DNA of 64,000 bases from Bowmanella denitrificans (GTDB lineage: Bacteria; Pseudomonadota; Gammaproteobacteria; Enterobacterales; Alteromonadaceae), in the NCBI RefSeq assembly GCF_002887595.1, contig NZ_PEBU01000001.1, positions 496,001 through 560,000 on the forward strand, read 5' to 3'. The stretch's first letter is position 1. Every line of letters starts with the position of its first letter. The notes under the pieces were generated by a model that was given only the letters and a program-made list of their open reading frames with translations, was not told the origin of the DNA and searched no databases. The position numbers were made by a program, and so were the translations under genes. Below, piece by piece: positions 17,769 through 25,329 of the stretch.

Positions 17769-18283
17769 ATACCGTACTGCTGATTGAAGACGAACAAAGC
17801 TTTGCCGATGTGCTGCAGCGGCGTCTACACCGCCATGGCTATCAAAGCCTGCATGCTGCGACCCTGGCCCAGGGCCTGAGTCTGGCGCATGCTCACCTGC
17901 CCAGTCATGTGATCCTGGATATGAAGGTAGGTCAGGACAACAGTCTGAGTATTTTACCCAGCCTGCGAAACCTATTACCAGAAGCGCGGATTATTCTGCT
18001 GACCGGCTATGCCAGTATTGCCACGGCGGTAGAAGCGATAAAAATTGGCGCCGATGACTATCTTGCCAAGCCAGTGGATACACAGGCTTTGATACAGGCC
18101 CTGGCTGGCCAGTGCACAGAATCGCTAGCCTTGCCCACCATGTCTACGTCGCGCCTGGAATGGGAACATATTCAGCAGGTGTTGATGCAGAATCAGGGCA
18201 ATATTTCTGCCACCGCCCGCCAGTTGGGTATGCATCGACGCACTCTGCAGCGCAAGTTGGCGAAAAAACCCAGAACAGAATAG
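17765..18283 (+). CDS. regA: RegA/PrrA/ActR-type response regulator
   Basis: A 172-aa two-domain regulator. The receiver has the acidic pair EDE at 8-10, phosphoacceptor Asp52 (VILDMKVG), Thr80 and Lys102 (DDYLAKPVD). After a short linker comes a Fis-type helix-turn-helix ending TARQLGMHRRTLQRKLAKKP, nearly the invariant RegA recognition helix. Its size matches RegA homologues (about 180 aa). The ATG overlaps the regB stop by four bases, so synthesis is coupled. Two GCGAC-N5-GTCGC palindromes upstream of the copper genes are its likely targets. Confidence 0.93.
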   Translation: MNTVLLIEDEQSFADVLQRRLHRHGYQSLHAATLAQGLSLAHAHLPSHVILDMKVGQDNSLSILPSLRNLLPEARIILLTGYASIATAVEAIKIGADDYLAKPVDTQALIQALAGQCTESLALPTMSTSRLEWEHIQQVLMQNQGNISATARQLGMHRRTLQRKLAKKPRTE

Positions 18284-18346
18284 GGGCCGATGATTCAGCC
18301 CCTGTGTATCAGCTTGATATGTCAAACACCACTCATAACGGTATGT

Positions 18347-19096
18347 TTATGATTGACGGTGTTTGTGTTTCTGGCGTTTTTCCATACGCTGTTGCAATGC
18401 ACTGCGCTGATCTTCGCTCAGTAATTGATAAAAATCATGGCGCTGTGCCAGCTTTTGCAGTTCCAGATTCAGAAATTGTGGCTGGTACTGGTTGTACAGG
18501 GCCTGCCAATTCTGCTCATTGAGTTTACCTTGCTCAATCAGGTCCAGCTCGGCATCGGCAAAACCCTGACGCAAAGTCTGGCTTTGTTGTCTGGCCGCGC
18601 TGGCAGCCACTTGCAAGGTTTCCAGCTTTTGCTGTTGCTCGTCAGTCAGTTCCAGCTTTTTCAGCCAGCGGCCATTGAAGGGTTCCCCTCTGGGGCCGTC
18701 AAAGCGCTGTTCCTGGATGTCCTGCCATTGCTCACGCTGGTCGCTAGTTAACACCTGCCAGACTGCCTGGCGCATTTGTGCCTTGCCCCACATGGCCGCT
18801 TGGCGGTCTGCACTGCTTTGTTCCAGCAATGTCTGCGCTGCCTGAGCATCCCAGTTGTCGGCTTTTATCAGCACCTGCATCTGCTCATGTATCGCCCGCC
18901 GGTCTTCGCGAAACACGCCCATGTCCTCACGACCTTGTTTAAACAGGGTACGGATATCCTGACGTTGCTGCTCGCTAAGCTGTAACGCTTCAAACATCTT
19001 GAATAAATGGCCTCTGGGCGGTTCTTTTGCTTGCACGGCAGCGCCGAAGGTCAAGCCGACAACCAACGGCAGCAACAACTTGGTCAATGGTTTCAT
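18347..19096 (-). CDS. CpxP/Spy-like periplasmic protein with two LTxxQ domains
   Basis: A 249-aa secreted helical protein (signal peptide cleaved near AVQA). CpxP and Spy are ATP-independent envelope chaperones, and CpxP also restrains CpxA. The LTxxQ-type signature occurs four times (LSEQQRQ, LTSDQRE, LTDEQQQ, LSEDQRS), so this is a tandem of two Spy/CpxP units, longer than the usual 160 aa. The C-terminus is basic and His-containing (KRQKHKHRQS). AAGGAG precedes the ATG. An array of GYAAA half-sites at 19156-19192 lies upstream and is shared with the cpxRA promoter 4 kb away, so CpxR control is likely. Confidence 0.85.
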   Translation of the reverse strand: MKPLTKLLLPLVVGLTFGAAVQAKEPPRGHLFKMFEALQLSEQQRQDIRTLFKQGREDMGVFREDRRAIHEQMQVLIKADNWDAQAAQTLLEQSSADRQAAMWGKAQMRQAVWQVLTSDQREQWQDIQEQRFDGPRGEPFNGRWLKKLELTDEQQQKLETLQVAASAARQQSQTLRQGFADAELDLIEQGKLNEQNWQALYNQYQPQFLNLELQKLAQRHDFYQLLSEDQRSALQQRMEKRQKHKHRQS

Positions 19097-19155
19097 AACA
19101 ATCTCCTTGGTTGATTCGCATATCGCGACGTTGAGATAAGTCTAACCAGTGCAAT

Positions 19156-19192
19156 GCAAAGTAACGCAAAGCCAATGTAAAGCTTGTGTAAA
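19156..19192. promoter_or_regulatory. Array of four GYAAA half-sites, CpxR-type box
   Basis: GCAAA at 19156 and 19166, then GTAAA at 19177 and 19188, are spaced 10-11 bp, one helical turn. The last two form GTAAA-N6-GTAAA, close to the CpxR consensus GTAAA-N5-GTAAA. The array lies 60-96 bp upstream of the CpxP/Spy-like gene; the same box precedes cpxR. Confidence 0.7.
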
Positions 19193-19205
19193 GGTGTGGT
19201 AGGCT
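19172..19205. repeat. 34-bp direct repeat, left copy, bounding the flgT/flgH block
   Basis: Matches 23150-23183 at 31 of 34 positions, including 23 identical consecutive bases that contain the CpxR box. The copies are 3978 bp apart and in the same orientation. They bracket four minus-strand genes that sit between the CpxP-like gene and cpxRA, which are normally neighbours. Confidence 0.85.
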
Positions 19206-19251
19206 CAAACTGTGTTTCGGTGGTTATTGAATCAGCGCACCTTAGTTGATG

Positions 19252-20460
19252 CTAATGCTGAGACACATATTCCGCGAGGCTATCTTGAGTGTCTAACTCA
19301 CGCACCAGGTCGTACATTCTGGCATTACTTGGCACACCAATATTCTTGCCGCGCAAGATAGCTGAGTCGGCGTTCACCTGAATCACCTCAAGAGCGCTGT
19401 TGACTTGCGGAATAACATAAGCAGGAGAGCGACTGTTAGTTAGTGGTTTGGCACTTGGCCTTTGCAGTGAGAACAATTCACCGGACCTGACTCCCTGACG
19501 AGCGCCAATGTTGATGATGACCTCCTCAGAAGTGACGGCGACAACTTGCGCCAATGTCTGGCGACAGTTCAAAGTAGCTTTGACATCTTGCACCACACTA
19601 TTCAAGGTATTCAGAACTGAGCGGCCATAGGCTGATTGCCAAAAAAGACCGCTATTGAGGTCGACCGGGCTATACAAGTCAAATTCCCAGCTTGCCGAGG
19701 TATGATAGCTGTCATCCACCACAATACTCTGATTGAATACATCCAATACATAAACACGCAGGGTAAAATTACGTTGCGTTTGTACATCTTCAGATAGCCA
19801 GGTTTTACGCTTACGGCTAAACAGGCTGATATCCCGGATAGACCCAAAGATAAGGTACTGGTAGCCATAAGAACGGCTGAGTAAGGTGGCCTTTTCTATT
19901 TGTTCTTCGGTAAATGCCCAGGCCAGTTCCGAAGCATTAGCAAAACGTTGAGGAAGGATTTGTGTTCGGGTTTTGGGGTTCTCCCTTTGTAATTGCTGTT
20001 CTATACGTTTACTAACATGCGCCCCCAGCTCTTGAATACCACCGAACACTGCTTGTTTCATATCGTCAAGACCAAATTGGCTAACTAAAACAGATGGCCC
20101 GAGTCTTGGTACATCACAGCGGTCATGATTTTGCATATCTACCTTTACCCACACAGTCAGCAGACCATTGTCGAGTTCTTCGTCTATCACTTCCACACGA
20201 TTGACTTCACCATTGGCTTTGATAGACACCGAACTACCAACCAAAACTCCGTTAAGCAGTACTTCCTCTGCCGAAATCATGGCGCCAGACTGGAAAGCCG
20301 CATCTGCGACTGCATTTTTAATCGCTTGCACTCTGACCTTGTCCAGTGGCGCATCTTTCACTGCTACTGCGGCCTCGCCATAAATCCAATGAACTTGTGC
20401 ATTGACATAAACGGATAAGGGGTAAAGTAAAATGCTCAACAAAAAAGATAGTTTGCTCAT
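19252..20460 (-). CDS. flgT: FlgT-like flagellar outer-membrane ring protein
   Basis: A 402-aa secreted protein (signal peptide through YVNA). FlgT forms the H-ring around the basal body in Vibrio and is needed for outer-membrane ring and stator assembly. Visible family marks are the N-terminal VRVQAIKNAVADAAFQSGA segment, a central region with QYLIFGSIRDIS, and a C-terminal domain with INIGARQGVRSGELF. The ATG at 20460 (MSKLSFLL) gives a clean signal peptide; the longer frame to 20499 overlaps flgH. It begins 10 bp after the flgH stop, so the two are cotranscribed. No other flagellar structural gene is near, so this is an orphan or second copy. Confidence 0.82.
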   Translation of the reverse strand: MSKLSFLLSILLYPLSVYVNAQVHWIYGEAAVAVKDAPLDKVRVQAIKNAVADAAFQSGAMISAEEVLLNGVLVGSSVSIKANGEVNRVEVIDEELDNGLLTVWVKVDMQNHDRCDVPRLGPSVLVSQFGLDDMKQAVFGGIQELGAHVSKRIEQQLQRENPKTRTQILPQRFANASELAWAFTEEQIEKATLLSRSYGYQYLIFGSIRDISLFSRKRKTWLSEDVQTQRNFTLRVYVLDVFNQSIVVDDSYHTSASWEFDLYSPVDLNSGLFWQSAYGRSVLNTLNSVVQDVKATLNCRQTLAQVVAVTSEEVIINIGARQGVRSGELFSLQRPSAKPLTNSRSPAYVIPQVNSALEVIQVNADSAILRGKNIGVPSNARMYDLVRELDTQDSLAEYVSQH

Positions 20461-20470
20461 ATGCCGGCAC

Positions 20471-21244
20471 TCAGTTGAATACCGAAAGAATTCGGCCAAT
20501 CACCGACTCTTGCTGATTATCGGCCAGTGTTCCTTCTGTGCTGTATTCAATCTTGGCATTGCCGATTTTTTGAGAACTGACACGATTCGCTGCATCAATA
20601 TCACTGCGCCTTATTTCCCCGGCGATACGGATGTATTCCTCCCCTTCATTTAGCTTTATCCATTTTTCACCAGACACCACCAAGTTGCCATTTTTCAGAA
20701 TTTCTCTGACAAAAACATTCACTATGCCGTCCAGTGAGTTAGATTGCCTGGCCCTGGATCCGCTGGAAAAAGCGCTGGATTGGTTATGATCTACACTTAA
20801 CTTGCCTTTTTCTATACGAATGGGTCCGGCATTAACTTCTAGCGGCGAAAGCCTGAATTCACTGCTTTTGTCTTTATCCATCTCAAGCGACTTAGAGGCT
20901 TTGGTTTCTTCCTCCAGAAACACCTGGATCATATCCCCTACAGCATAATGACGCTTCTGTGCAAAGAGTCCGATGTAGCGATCTTCACGAAACAATGAAC
21001 CTGTTGGGAGCACCAATGTCTCAATAGCTGCCTCACGGACCGGCGTGTATCTTGGGTCCCCAGGTATTGTGTCTCTCAGTTTGGTCGCCATTTTTAACTC
21101 TTCCACCTCTACCTGCGGATTGGTCGGTAATTGTTCGACGAGCTTTTCCTCAGGAGATGGTGCACTTTGGCATCCACATAGAAGCACAGCAAAGCAGCTC
21201 AGACAGCACAAGTACCATTTAATACCACTATTCCAATCAGACAT
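20471..21244 (-). CDS. flgH: FlgH-like L-ring lipoprotein
   Basis: A 257-aa lipoprotein; the signal sequence ends in lipobox LLCGC. FlgH forms the outer-membrane L ring of the flagellum. Conserved FlgH segments are present: LPTGSLF, YAVGDMIQVFLEEETKASKS, ILKNGNLVVSGEKWIKLNEGEEYIRIAGEIRRSDID and the closing region with ESVIGRILSVF. It is about 25 residues longer than typical FlgH, mostly before GSLF, and diverges at several normally fixed positions (IGRIL rather than GWLxRF), consistent with a specialised copy. It sits between an unknown secreted-looking protein and flgT. Confidence 0.88.
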   Translation of the reverse strand: MSDWNSGIKWYLCCLSCFAVLLCGCQSAPSPEEKLVEQLPTNPQVEVEELKMATKLRDTIPGDPRYTPVREAAIETLVLPTGSLFREDRYIGLFAQKRHYAVGDMIQVFLEEETKASKSLEMDKDKSSEFRLSPLEVNAGPIRIEKGKLSVDHNQSSAFSSGSRARQSNSLDGIVNVFVREILKNGNLVVSGEKWIKLNEGEEYIRIAGEIRRSDIDAANRVSSQKIGNAKIEYSTEGTLADNQQESVIGRILSVFN

Positions 21245-21268
21245 GTCGGTATAACCTTCTTATTACTA

Positions 21269-22042
21269 CTAGCGGCTTGATAATTTTGGATTTGAGTTTG
21301 GCGACATGGTAACTGGTTTACTCTCTACAGTAGTGCTCACCTCCGGGTTTTGCTGGCCGCTACCTGTGACTGCTGACAGAGCATCCTGCGACAGCTTGAC
21401 GGCATTGCTCAGCATCGAATCCCCCGTCATTTTTTCAACTAATATATCGGCAGCAGAATAGGCAGCTCCTATCGGTCCGGCAAACAGGAAGCCCCCCACC
21501 AAAGAAGACGCAGAACTGACATTGTCAGATGTCACGTGGTGATAAATATCAGACACTACCGGAATGTGGTGCAGCATGTTTACGGCATCAAACAGATCTT
21601 CAGCCTGTAATCCGTCCTCACCAAAACTGTATTTTTCCGCACGGTCAATAAAGTCCAGCAGACCCTCTGTAGCAGTACTTTGCTTAACGTCTTTCTTCTG
21701 TTGGGGCTCTTTGGCTGCTGAGGCGTCTGCTGCCGATTCTGACGAAACCGTTTCATTACTAGAGAACAATGACTGTTGCAGGGCATTTAAGAGTGAATTC
21801 TGTATAACAGATATATCCTCTGAACCTGTGGCAGTGCCTGCAGACGTGATTTGCTGTGACGCATCCGACACTATTTTCGACTCAGGTGTATTACTTGACG
21901 CAGACAAATCAGACTGAGTCACACCGTTGAGAAGCTGTATAAGCTGAGAAAACCTTTCTTCATTTATGCCTTCAGCCTGACTAAAGGCTTGTGAGTTAAC
22001 AAGCTGAGTCACTGCTGCCTGTGCATCAGAAATGGATACCAT
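21269..22042 (-). CDS. Unrecognised protein upstream of flgH
   Basis: A 257-aa protein I cannot assign. The first 130 residues are polar, Ser/Gln/Ala-rich and low-complexity, with no signal peptide. A compact conserved-looking segment follows (about 165-215): HIPVVSDIYHHVTSDN, then SSLVGGFLFAGPIGAAYS, a Gly-rich hydrophobic stretch, then LVEKMTGDSML. The tail is again low-complexity. AGGAGAT precedes the ATG, and the stop is 24 bp before flgH, so it heads a three-gene operon with flgH and flgT. The absence of a signal peptide with a Gly-rich amphipathic core might mean export by the flagellar-type apparatus, but this is speculation. Confidence 0.7.
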   Translation of the reverse strand: MVSISDAQAAVTQLVNSQAFSQAEGINEERFSQLIQLLNGVTQSDLSASSNTPESKIVSDASQQITSAGTATGSEDISVIQNSLLNALQQSLFSSNETVSSESAADASAAKEPQQKKDVKQSTATEGLLDFIDRAEKYSFGEDGLQAEDLFDAVNMLHHIPVVSDIYHHVTSDNVSSASSLVGGFLFAGPIGAAYSAADILVEKMTGDSMLSNAVKLSQDALSAVTGSGQQNPEVSTTVESKPVTMSPNSNPKLSSR

Positions 22043-22380
22043 TGCATATCTCCTATGATTTTATCGAACGATATGAAATAAGCATGCCAACCAAAAAGAA
22101 ATTAAAACAGACATACAGAAAATAAATTATCAGTCGATATTAAATAAATTTGCGGCAGGTGGAAACTGACAGACTATGACAATTGCTGCCTCGACATGGC
22201 AGTTTTTGCCCGCTGGAAGGCATAGTCTTGCCATCCTTAGAAGCTGAATAAGCCGATCTTGAATACAGTAATCAATGGCGGCCGTCTGGGTTAACTTCGC
22301 TAAGTTAGAGAATATGAGATTACCAATAAAGAGCTAGTCTCTTGCCCGCTGAGGGGATTTCGGCATGTAATTTGGAAAGG
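22043..22380. other. 338-bp AT-rich intergenic region
   Basis: Lies between the unknown-flgH-flgT operon and the TetR gene, both on the minus strand. It must contain the operon promoter. The sequence just upstream of the operon (22080-22160) is very AT-rich, but I could not settle on a sigma-28, sigma-54 or sigma-70 site. No RNA gene or convincing ORF seen. Confidence 0.5.
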
Positions 22381-22977
22381 CTATTTTTCGCTGAGTAAGC
22401 TAACCGCCAGTTTTGCTGAAAAATCAATATGTCGTTGAATCAACGCTCTGTCACTCTGTGCCCTGAGAAGCATTGAAAGGCCGTAAACCTGTGTACATAA
22501 AAACTCAGCACAATTTATCAAGCGTTCGGGCTTTATCAGTTCTTCCTTCTCAAGCACTTTAACCAGCATGCTTCGCCAATAGGCTTCAACTTGCTCTCTG
22601 TGCGTCTGCATCTTCAATGCGGTTTCATTATCTGACGGGGCAACTTCAATCGCGGCGTTGCATACCATACAACCTATGTGGCCATTGCTATCGAGAAACC
22701 CCAGAAGGGTATGAAAAACCTCGGCGACAGCAGTGCTAACCTCTTGAGAGTCAACTTTATGAGCGTTCAGTGCTGATATGTACATCTTGATATACTCATC
22801 CAAACTCTTAAGGAAAATCTCCTTTTTGTCCCCTAAAGAGCTGTATAGTCCGTAAAAGTTGACCCCAGTGATTGAGATCAAGTCTCTTATCGACGTATTT
22901 TCATAACCGTTCTGCCAAAAAAAATGCATGGCTTTTGTCAGCGCGACATCCGGATCGAACTCTTTTTTTCTTGGCAT
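22381..22977 (-). CDS. TetR-family regulator
   Basis: A 198-aa TetR-type protein. The helix-turn-helix lies at about 8-54 (DPDVALTKAMHFFWQNGYENTS, then VNFYGLYSSLGDKKEIF). The C-terminal domain contains IGCMVCNAAIEVAP, the GCxxxN-type motif of the subgroup that includes YezE- and NemR-like regulators of reductases and electrophile responses. GAAAGG precedes the ATG. It is the rightmost gene of the 4-kb block between the two 34-bp repeats and has no obvious adjacent target. Confidence 0.88.
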   Translation of the reverse strand: MPRKKEFDPDVALTKAMHFFWQNGYENTSIRDLISITGVNFYGLYSSLGDKKEIFLKSLDEYIKMYISALNAHKVDSQEVSTAVAEVFHTLLGFLDSNGHIGCMVCNAAIEVAPSDNETALKMQTHREQVEAYWRSMLVKVLEKEELIKPERLINCAEFLCTQVYGLSMLLRAQSDRALIQRHIDFSAKLAVSLLSEK

Positions 22978-23149
22978 ACCTTTCAGCTACCACTGCCTAA
23001 GCAGTGCCTCTCAACCTCGTTAACCTCTCCATGGCAGTCTAACAGCAGAAAGATTTTTTAAGAATCAATATGTTCGAACACGAATTGAGTAGTTGCGCTA
23101 GATCGTCTCATCACCCCATAAATTCCATCATTCCCTGATCTGCACAGAA

Positions 23150-23183
23150 CCAATGTAAAGCTTGTGTAAAGGCATGGCAGGCT
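23150..23183. repeat. 34-bp direct repeat, right copy, bounding the flgT/flgH block
   Basis: Same orientation as 19172-19205 and identical at 31 of 34 positions; includes the CpxR-type box. It lies 62 bp upstream of cpxR. See the left copy for interpretation. Confidence 0.85.
23155..23170 (+). promoter_or_regulatory. CpxR-type box upstream of cpxRA
   Basis: GTAAA-GCTTGT-GTAAA at 23155-23170, two direct half-sites one helical turn apart, about 75 bp before the cpxR ATG. Supports autoregulation of cpxRA, as known in E. coli. Confidence 0.7.
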
Positions 23184-23245
23184 GGCTTTGACAATTCTGC
23201 ACGCGCGGGTAGCATCCAACTCATAGCACTTGACGGTTAAGCGAT

Positions 23246-23938
23246 ATGAATAAATCCCTGCTGCTGATCGATGACGATACCGAGTTAACGGCGCTGCTGT
23301 GTGACTACCTGTCTCCCCAGGGCTATCAACTGACCCTGGCCCACGACGGCAGGCAGGGGCTGGCCATGGCCACCAGTGGCCAGCACTTTGATGTGATTCT
23401 GCTGGATGTGATGTTGCCGCAACTGGATGGCTTTGAAGTACTGAAGAAACTGCGCCAGACGCATCTGACCCCGGTATTAATGCTGACCGCCAAGGGCGAT
23501 GATTTTGACCGTATTTTCGGTCTGGAGCTGGGTGCCGACGACTATCTGCCTAAGCCTTTTAACCCCAGAGAACTATCGGCCCGTATCAAGGCCATCGTAC
23601 GGCGTATGGAATTATTGCCCGCCACCAGCCAGCAGCAGGTGTTGCAAATCGACCGGTTAAAGCTGGACCCGTCCACCCAAAAGGCCAGTCTGGCCGATAC
23701 CGAGCTGGAGTTAACCGGTACCGAATTTGCCATGTTGCATTTACTGATGAGCAATCTGGGTAAACTGGTGACTAAGCAGGATTTCAGCGAGAAGGTGCTG
23801 GGGCGCAAGCTCAGTGCCTTTGACCGCAGCATCGATATGCATGTAAGTAATTTACGCCGCAAGCTTGCGATGGTGGCGGAAGAAGACCGAATCCGAACCA
23901 TCCGTGGCGCGGGTTATATGCTGGTGGAAATACCATGA
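23246..23938 (+). CDS. cpxR: CpxR, OmpR-family envelope-stress response regulator
   Basis: A 230-aa winged-helix response regulator. The receiver has acidic residues DDD at 9-11, phosphoacceptor Asp54 (VILLDVMLP), Thr82 and Lys103 (DDYLPKPFNPREL). The OmpR-type winged helix starts near residue 130 and contains LTGTEFAMLHLLM, then the recognition region DRSIDMHVSNLRRKL and the wing RGAGYML. It is close to CpxR in the family pattern RIFGLELGADDY. cpxA overlaps by 4 bp. A CpxR box lies upstream and another before the CpxP/Spy-like gene, supporting assignment to Cpx rather than OmpR or PhoP. Confidence 0.9.
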   Translation: MNKSLLLIDDDTELTALLCDYLSPQGYQLTLAHDGRQGLAMATSGQHFDVILLDVMLPQLDGFEVLKKLRQTHLTPVLMLTAKGDDFDRIFGLELGADDYLPKPFNPRELSARIKAIVRRMELLPATSQQQVLQIDRLKLDPSTQKASLADTELELTGTEFAMLHLLMSNLGKLVTKQDFSEKVLGRKLSAFDRSIDMHVSNLRRKLAMVAEEDRIRTIRGAGYMLVEIP

Positions 23939-25329
23939 CAACATGGTGGCTGAAACTGAATCCGCTGAATAGCCTGTTTGGCCGCATCTTTCTGTGGTTC
24001 TGGCTATCTGCATTGATCATGATAGTGGCCACAGGCTGGACATCGCGGCAGCTTGCCGAACAGGCTAGATATTCACCGGCCAATGCCGAGCAGGTGGAAA
24101 AGCTGCAGCAAATCGGCCGCCGTGTGCTGGACGTGGCGCAACGACGCGATGCCGACCAGCAGGATCTGAACCGCTTGCTGCGGGGTATGGGCATGCGCCA
24201 CCGGATGGGTCTGCTGCTGCTCAATCCTGCAGACGACAGTTTTATCGCTGGCTTTCCCGGTGAAGACAGATTCGACATCCAGCCGTTTTTATCCCTGAAA
24301 CAACAAACCGGCATGATCCAGATTGAAGGTCTGTTCTGGCAGTTTACCGGCCCGCTACCTATCATGCTGGCCGACCAGCAGTATTTATTGTTTGCCGGCC
24401 GTCATCGTCCACCGGGTTTGTTCAGTCAGATCAAAGAGCATCCCTATCTGCTGGCAGCGCTGGTGTTAGGACTGAGCGGCACCCTTTGTTTGCTGCTGGC
24501 CTGGTCGATTATCCGTCCCATTGGCCAGTTAAAGGCCGCCACTCAGGCCATGGCAGATGGTAACTTGCAAAGTCGTGCCAGCAGAGTGGCTCATCGCCAT
24601 GACGAAGTGGGCCAGCTAGGCCGCGAGTTTAATCATATGGCCGATAAGCTTGAAGCTCTGGTGGACAGCCAGAAACGCATACTGGCAGATATTTCCCATG
24701 AATTACGCTCTCCCCTGGCCAGACTGCAGGTGGCGATTGGCATCGCCCAGCAACGCGAGCAGCAGACCATTCCGGAATTGGCCCGAATCGAACAGGAAGC
24801 CAACCGCATCGATACCATGCTGGAACATGTGCTGACCCTGGCCAAACTGGATGCTGGCCAGCAGAAACTGGTTCTGGAAACCGTTACCCTTGATGAGTTG
24901 TTGCAACCACTCTGTCAGGATATTCAATTTGAAGCCAACGCAGGTAAAGTTGAATTTACCTGTAGCTATCCAGACTCGGTCAAGCTGCAAGTCGACACCC
25001 GGCTTATCAGCAGCGCCCTGGAGAATGTACTACGTAATGCCTTGCGCTATGCCAGTAGCCGTGTGGTCTTAGATGCGGAGCAACAAGGTAAGCTGATTTG
25101 CATCCGTATTTGCGATGACGGTCCGGGATTGCCAGAACAAGAGCTTAAGGCGGTGTTTAAACCTTTTTATCGGGTTTCCAGCGCCAGAACCCGGCAAAGC
25201 GGCGGTACCGGCCTGGGATTAGCCATTGCCGCTGGCGCCCTGGCCTCCCATGGTGGCAGAATATGGGCAGAAAACCTGCCCAGTGGTGGTCTGCAGGTTA
25301 ACCTGGAGCTGCATACCCTTGCACCATAA
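23935..25329 (+). CDS. cpxA: CpxA, envelope-stress sensor histidine kinase
   Basis: A 464-aa inner-membrane kinase: TM1 at about 17-34, a periplasmic sensor of about 135 residues, TM2 at about 170-192, HAMP (RPIGQLKAATQAMADGNL), HisKA with His255 (ILADISHELRSPLARL), N box ENVLRNALRYA, G1 DDGPGLPE, F box KPFYR and G2 SGGTGLGLAI. Cpx detects misfolded or mislocalised envelope proteins and is normally quietened by CpxP; a CpxP/Spy-like gene lies 4 kb upstream. The ATG overlaps the cpxR stop (ATGA). The last codons overlap the probable start of the next gene. Confidence 0.9.
   Translation: MTTWWLKLNPLNSLFGRIFLWFWLSALIMIVATGWTSRQLAEQARYSPANAEQVEKLQQIGRRVLDVAQRRDADQQDLNRLLRGMGMRHRMGLLLLNPADDSFIAGFPGEDRFDIQPFLSLKQQTGMIQIEGLFWQFTGPLPIMLADQQYLLFAGRHRPPGLFSQIKEHPYLLAALVLGLSGTLCLLLAWSIIRPIGQLKAATQAMADGNLQSRASRVAHRHDEVGQLGREFNHMADKLEALVDSQKRILADISHELRSPLARLQVAIGIAQQREQQTIPELARIEQEANRIDTMLEHVLTLAKLDAGQQKLVLETVTLDELLQPLCQDIQFEANAGKVEFTCSYPDSVKLQVDTRLISSALENVLRNALRYASSRVVLDAEQQGKLICIRICDDGPGLPEQELKAVFKPFYRVSSARTRQSGGTGLGLAIAAGALASHGGRIWAENLPSGGLQVNLELHTLAP

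Noticed and set aside
18283-18302. GGGGC-N10-GCCCC hairpin between regA and the CpxP/Spy-like gene as a terminator
   Set aside because: Short stem and no T-tract in either direction; may still act but not supportable.
22100-22330. Possible sigma-28 or sigma-54 flagellar promoter before the flgH operon
   Set aside because: No stretch matched TAAA-N15-GCCGATAA or TGGCAC-N5-TTGC well enough.
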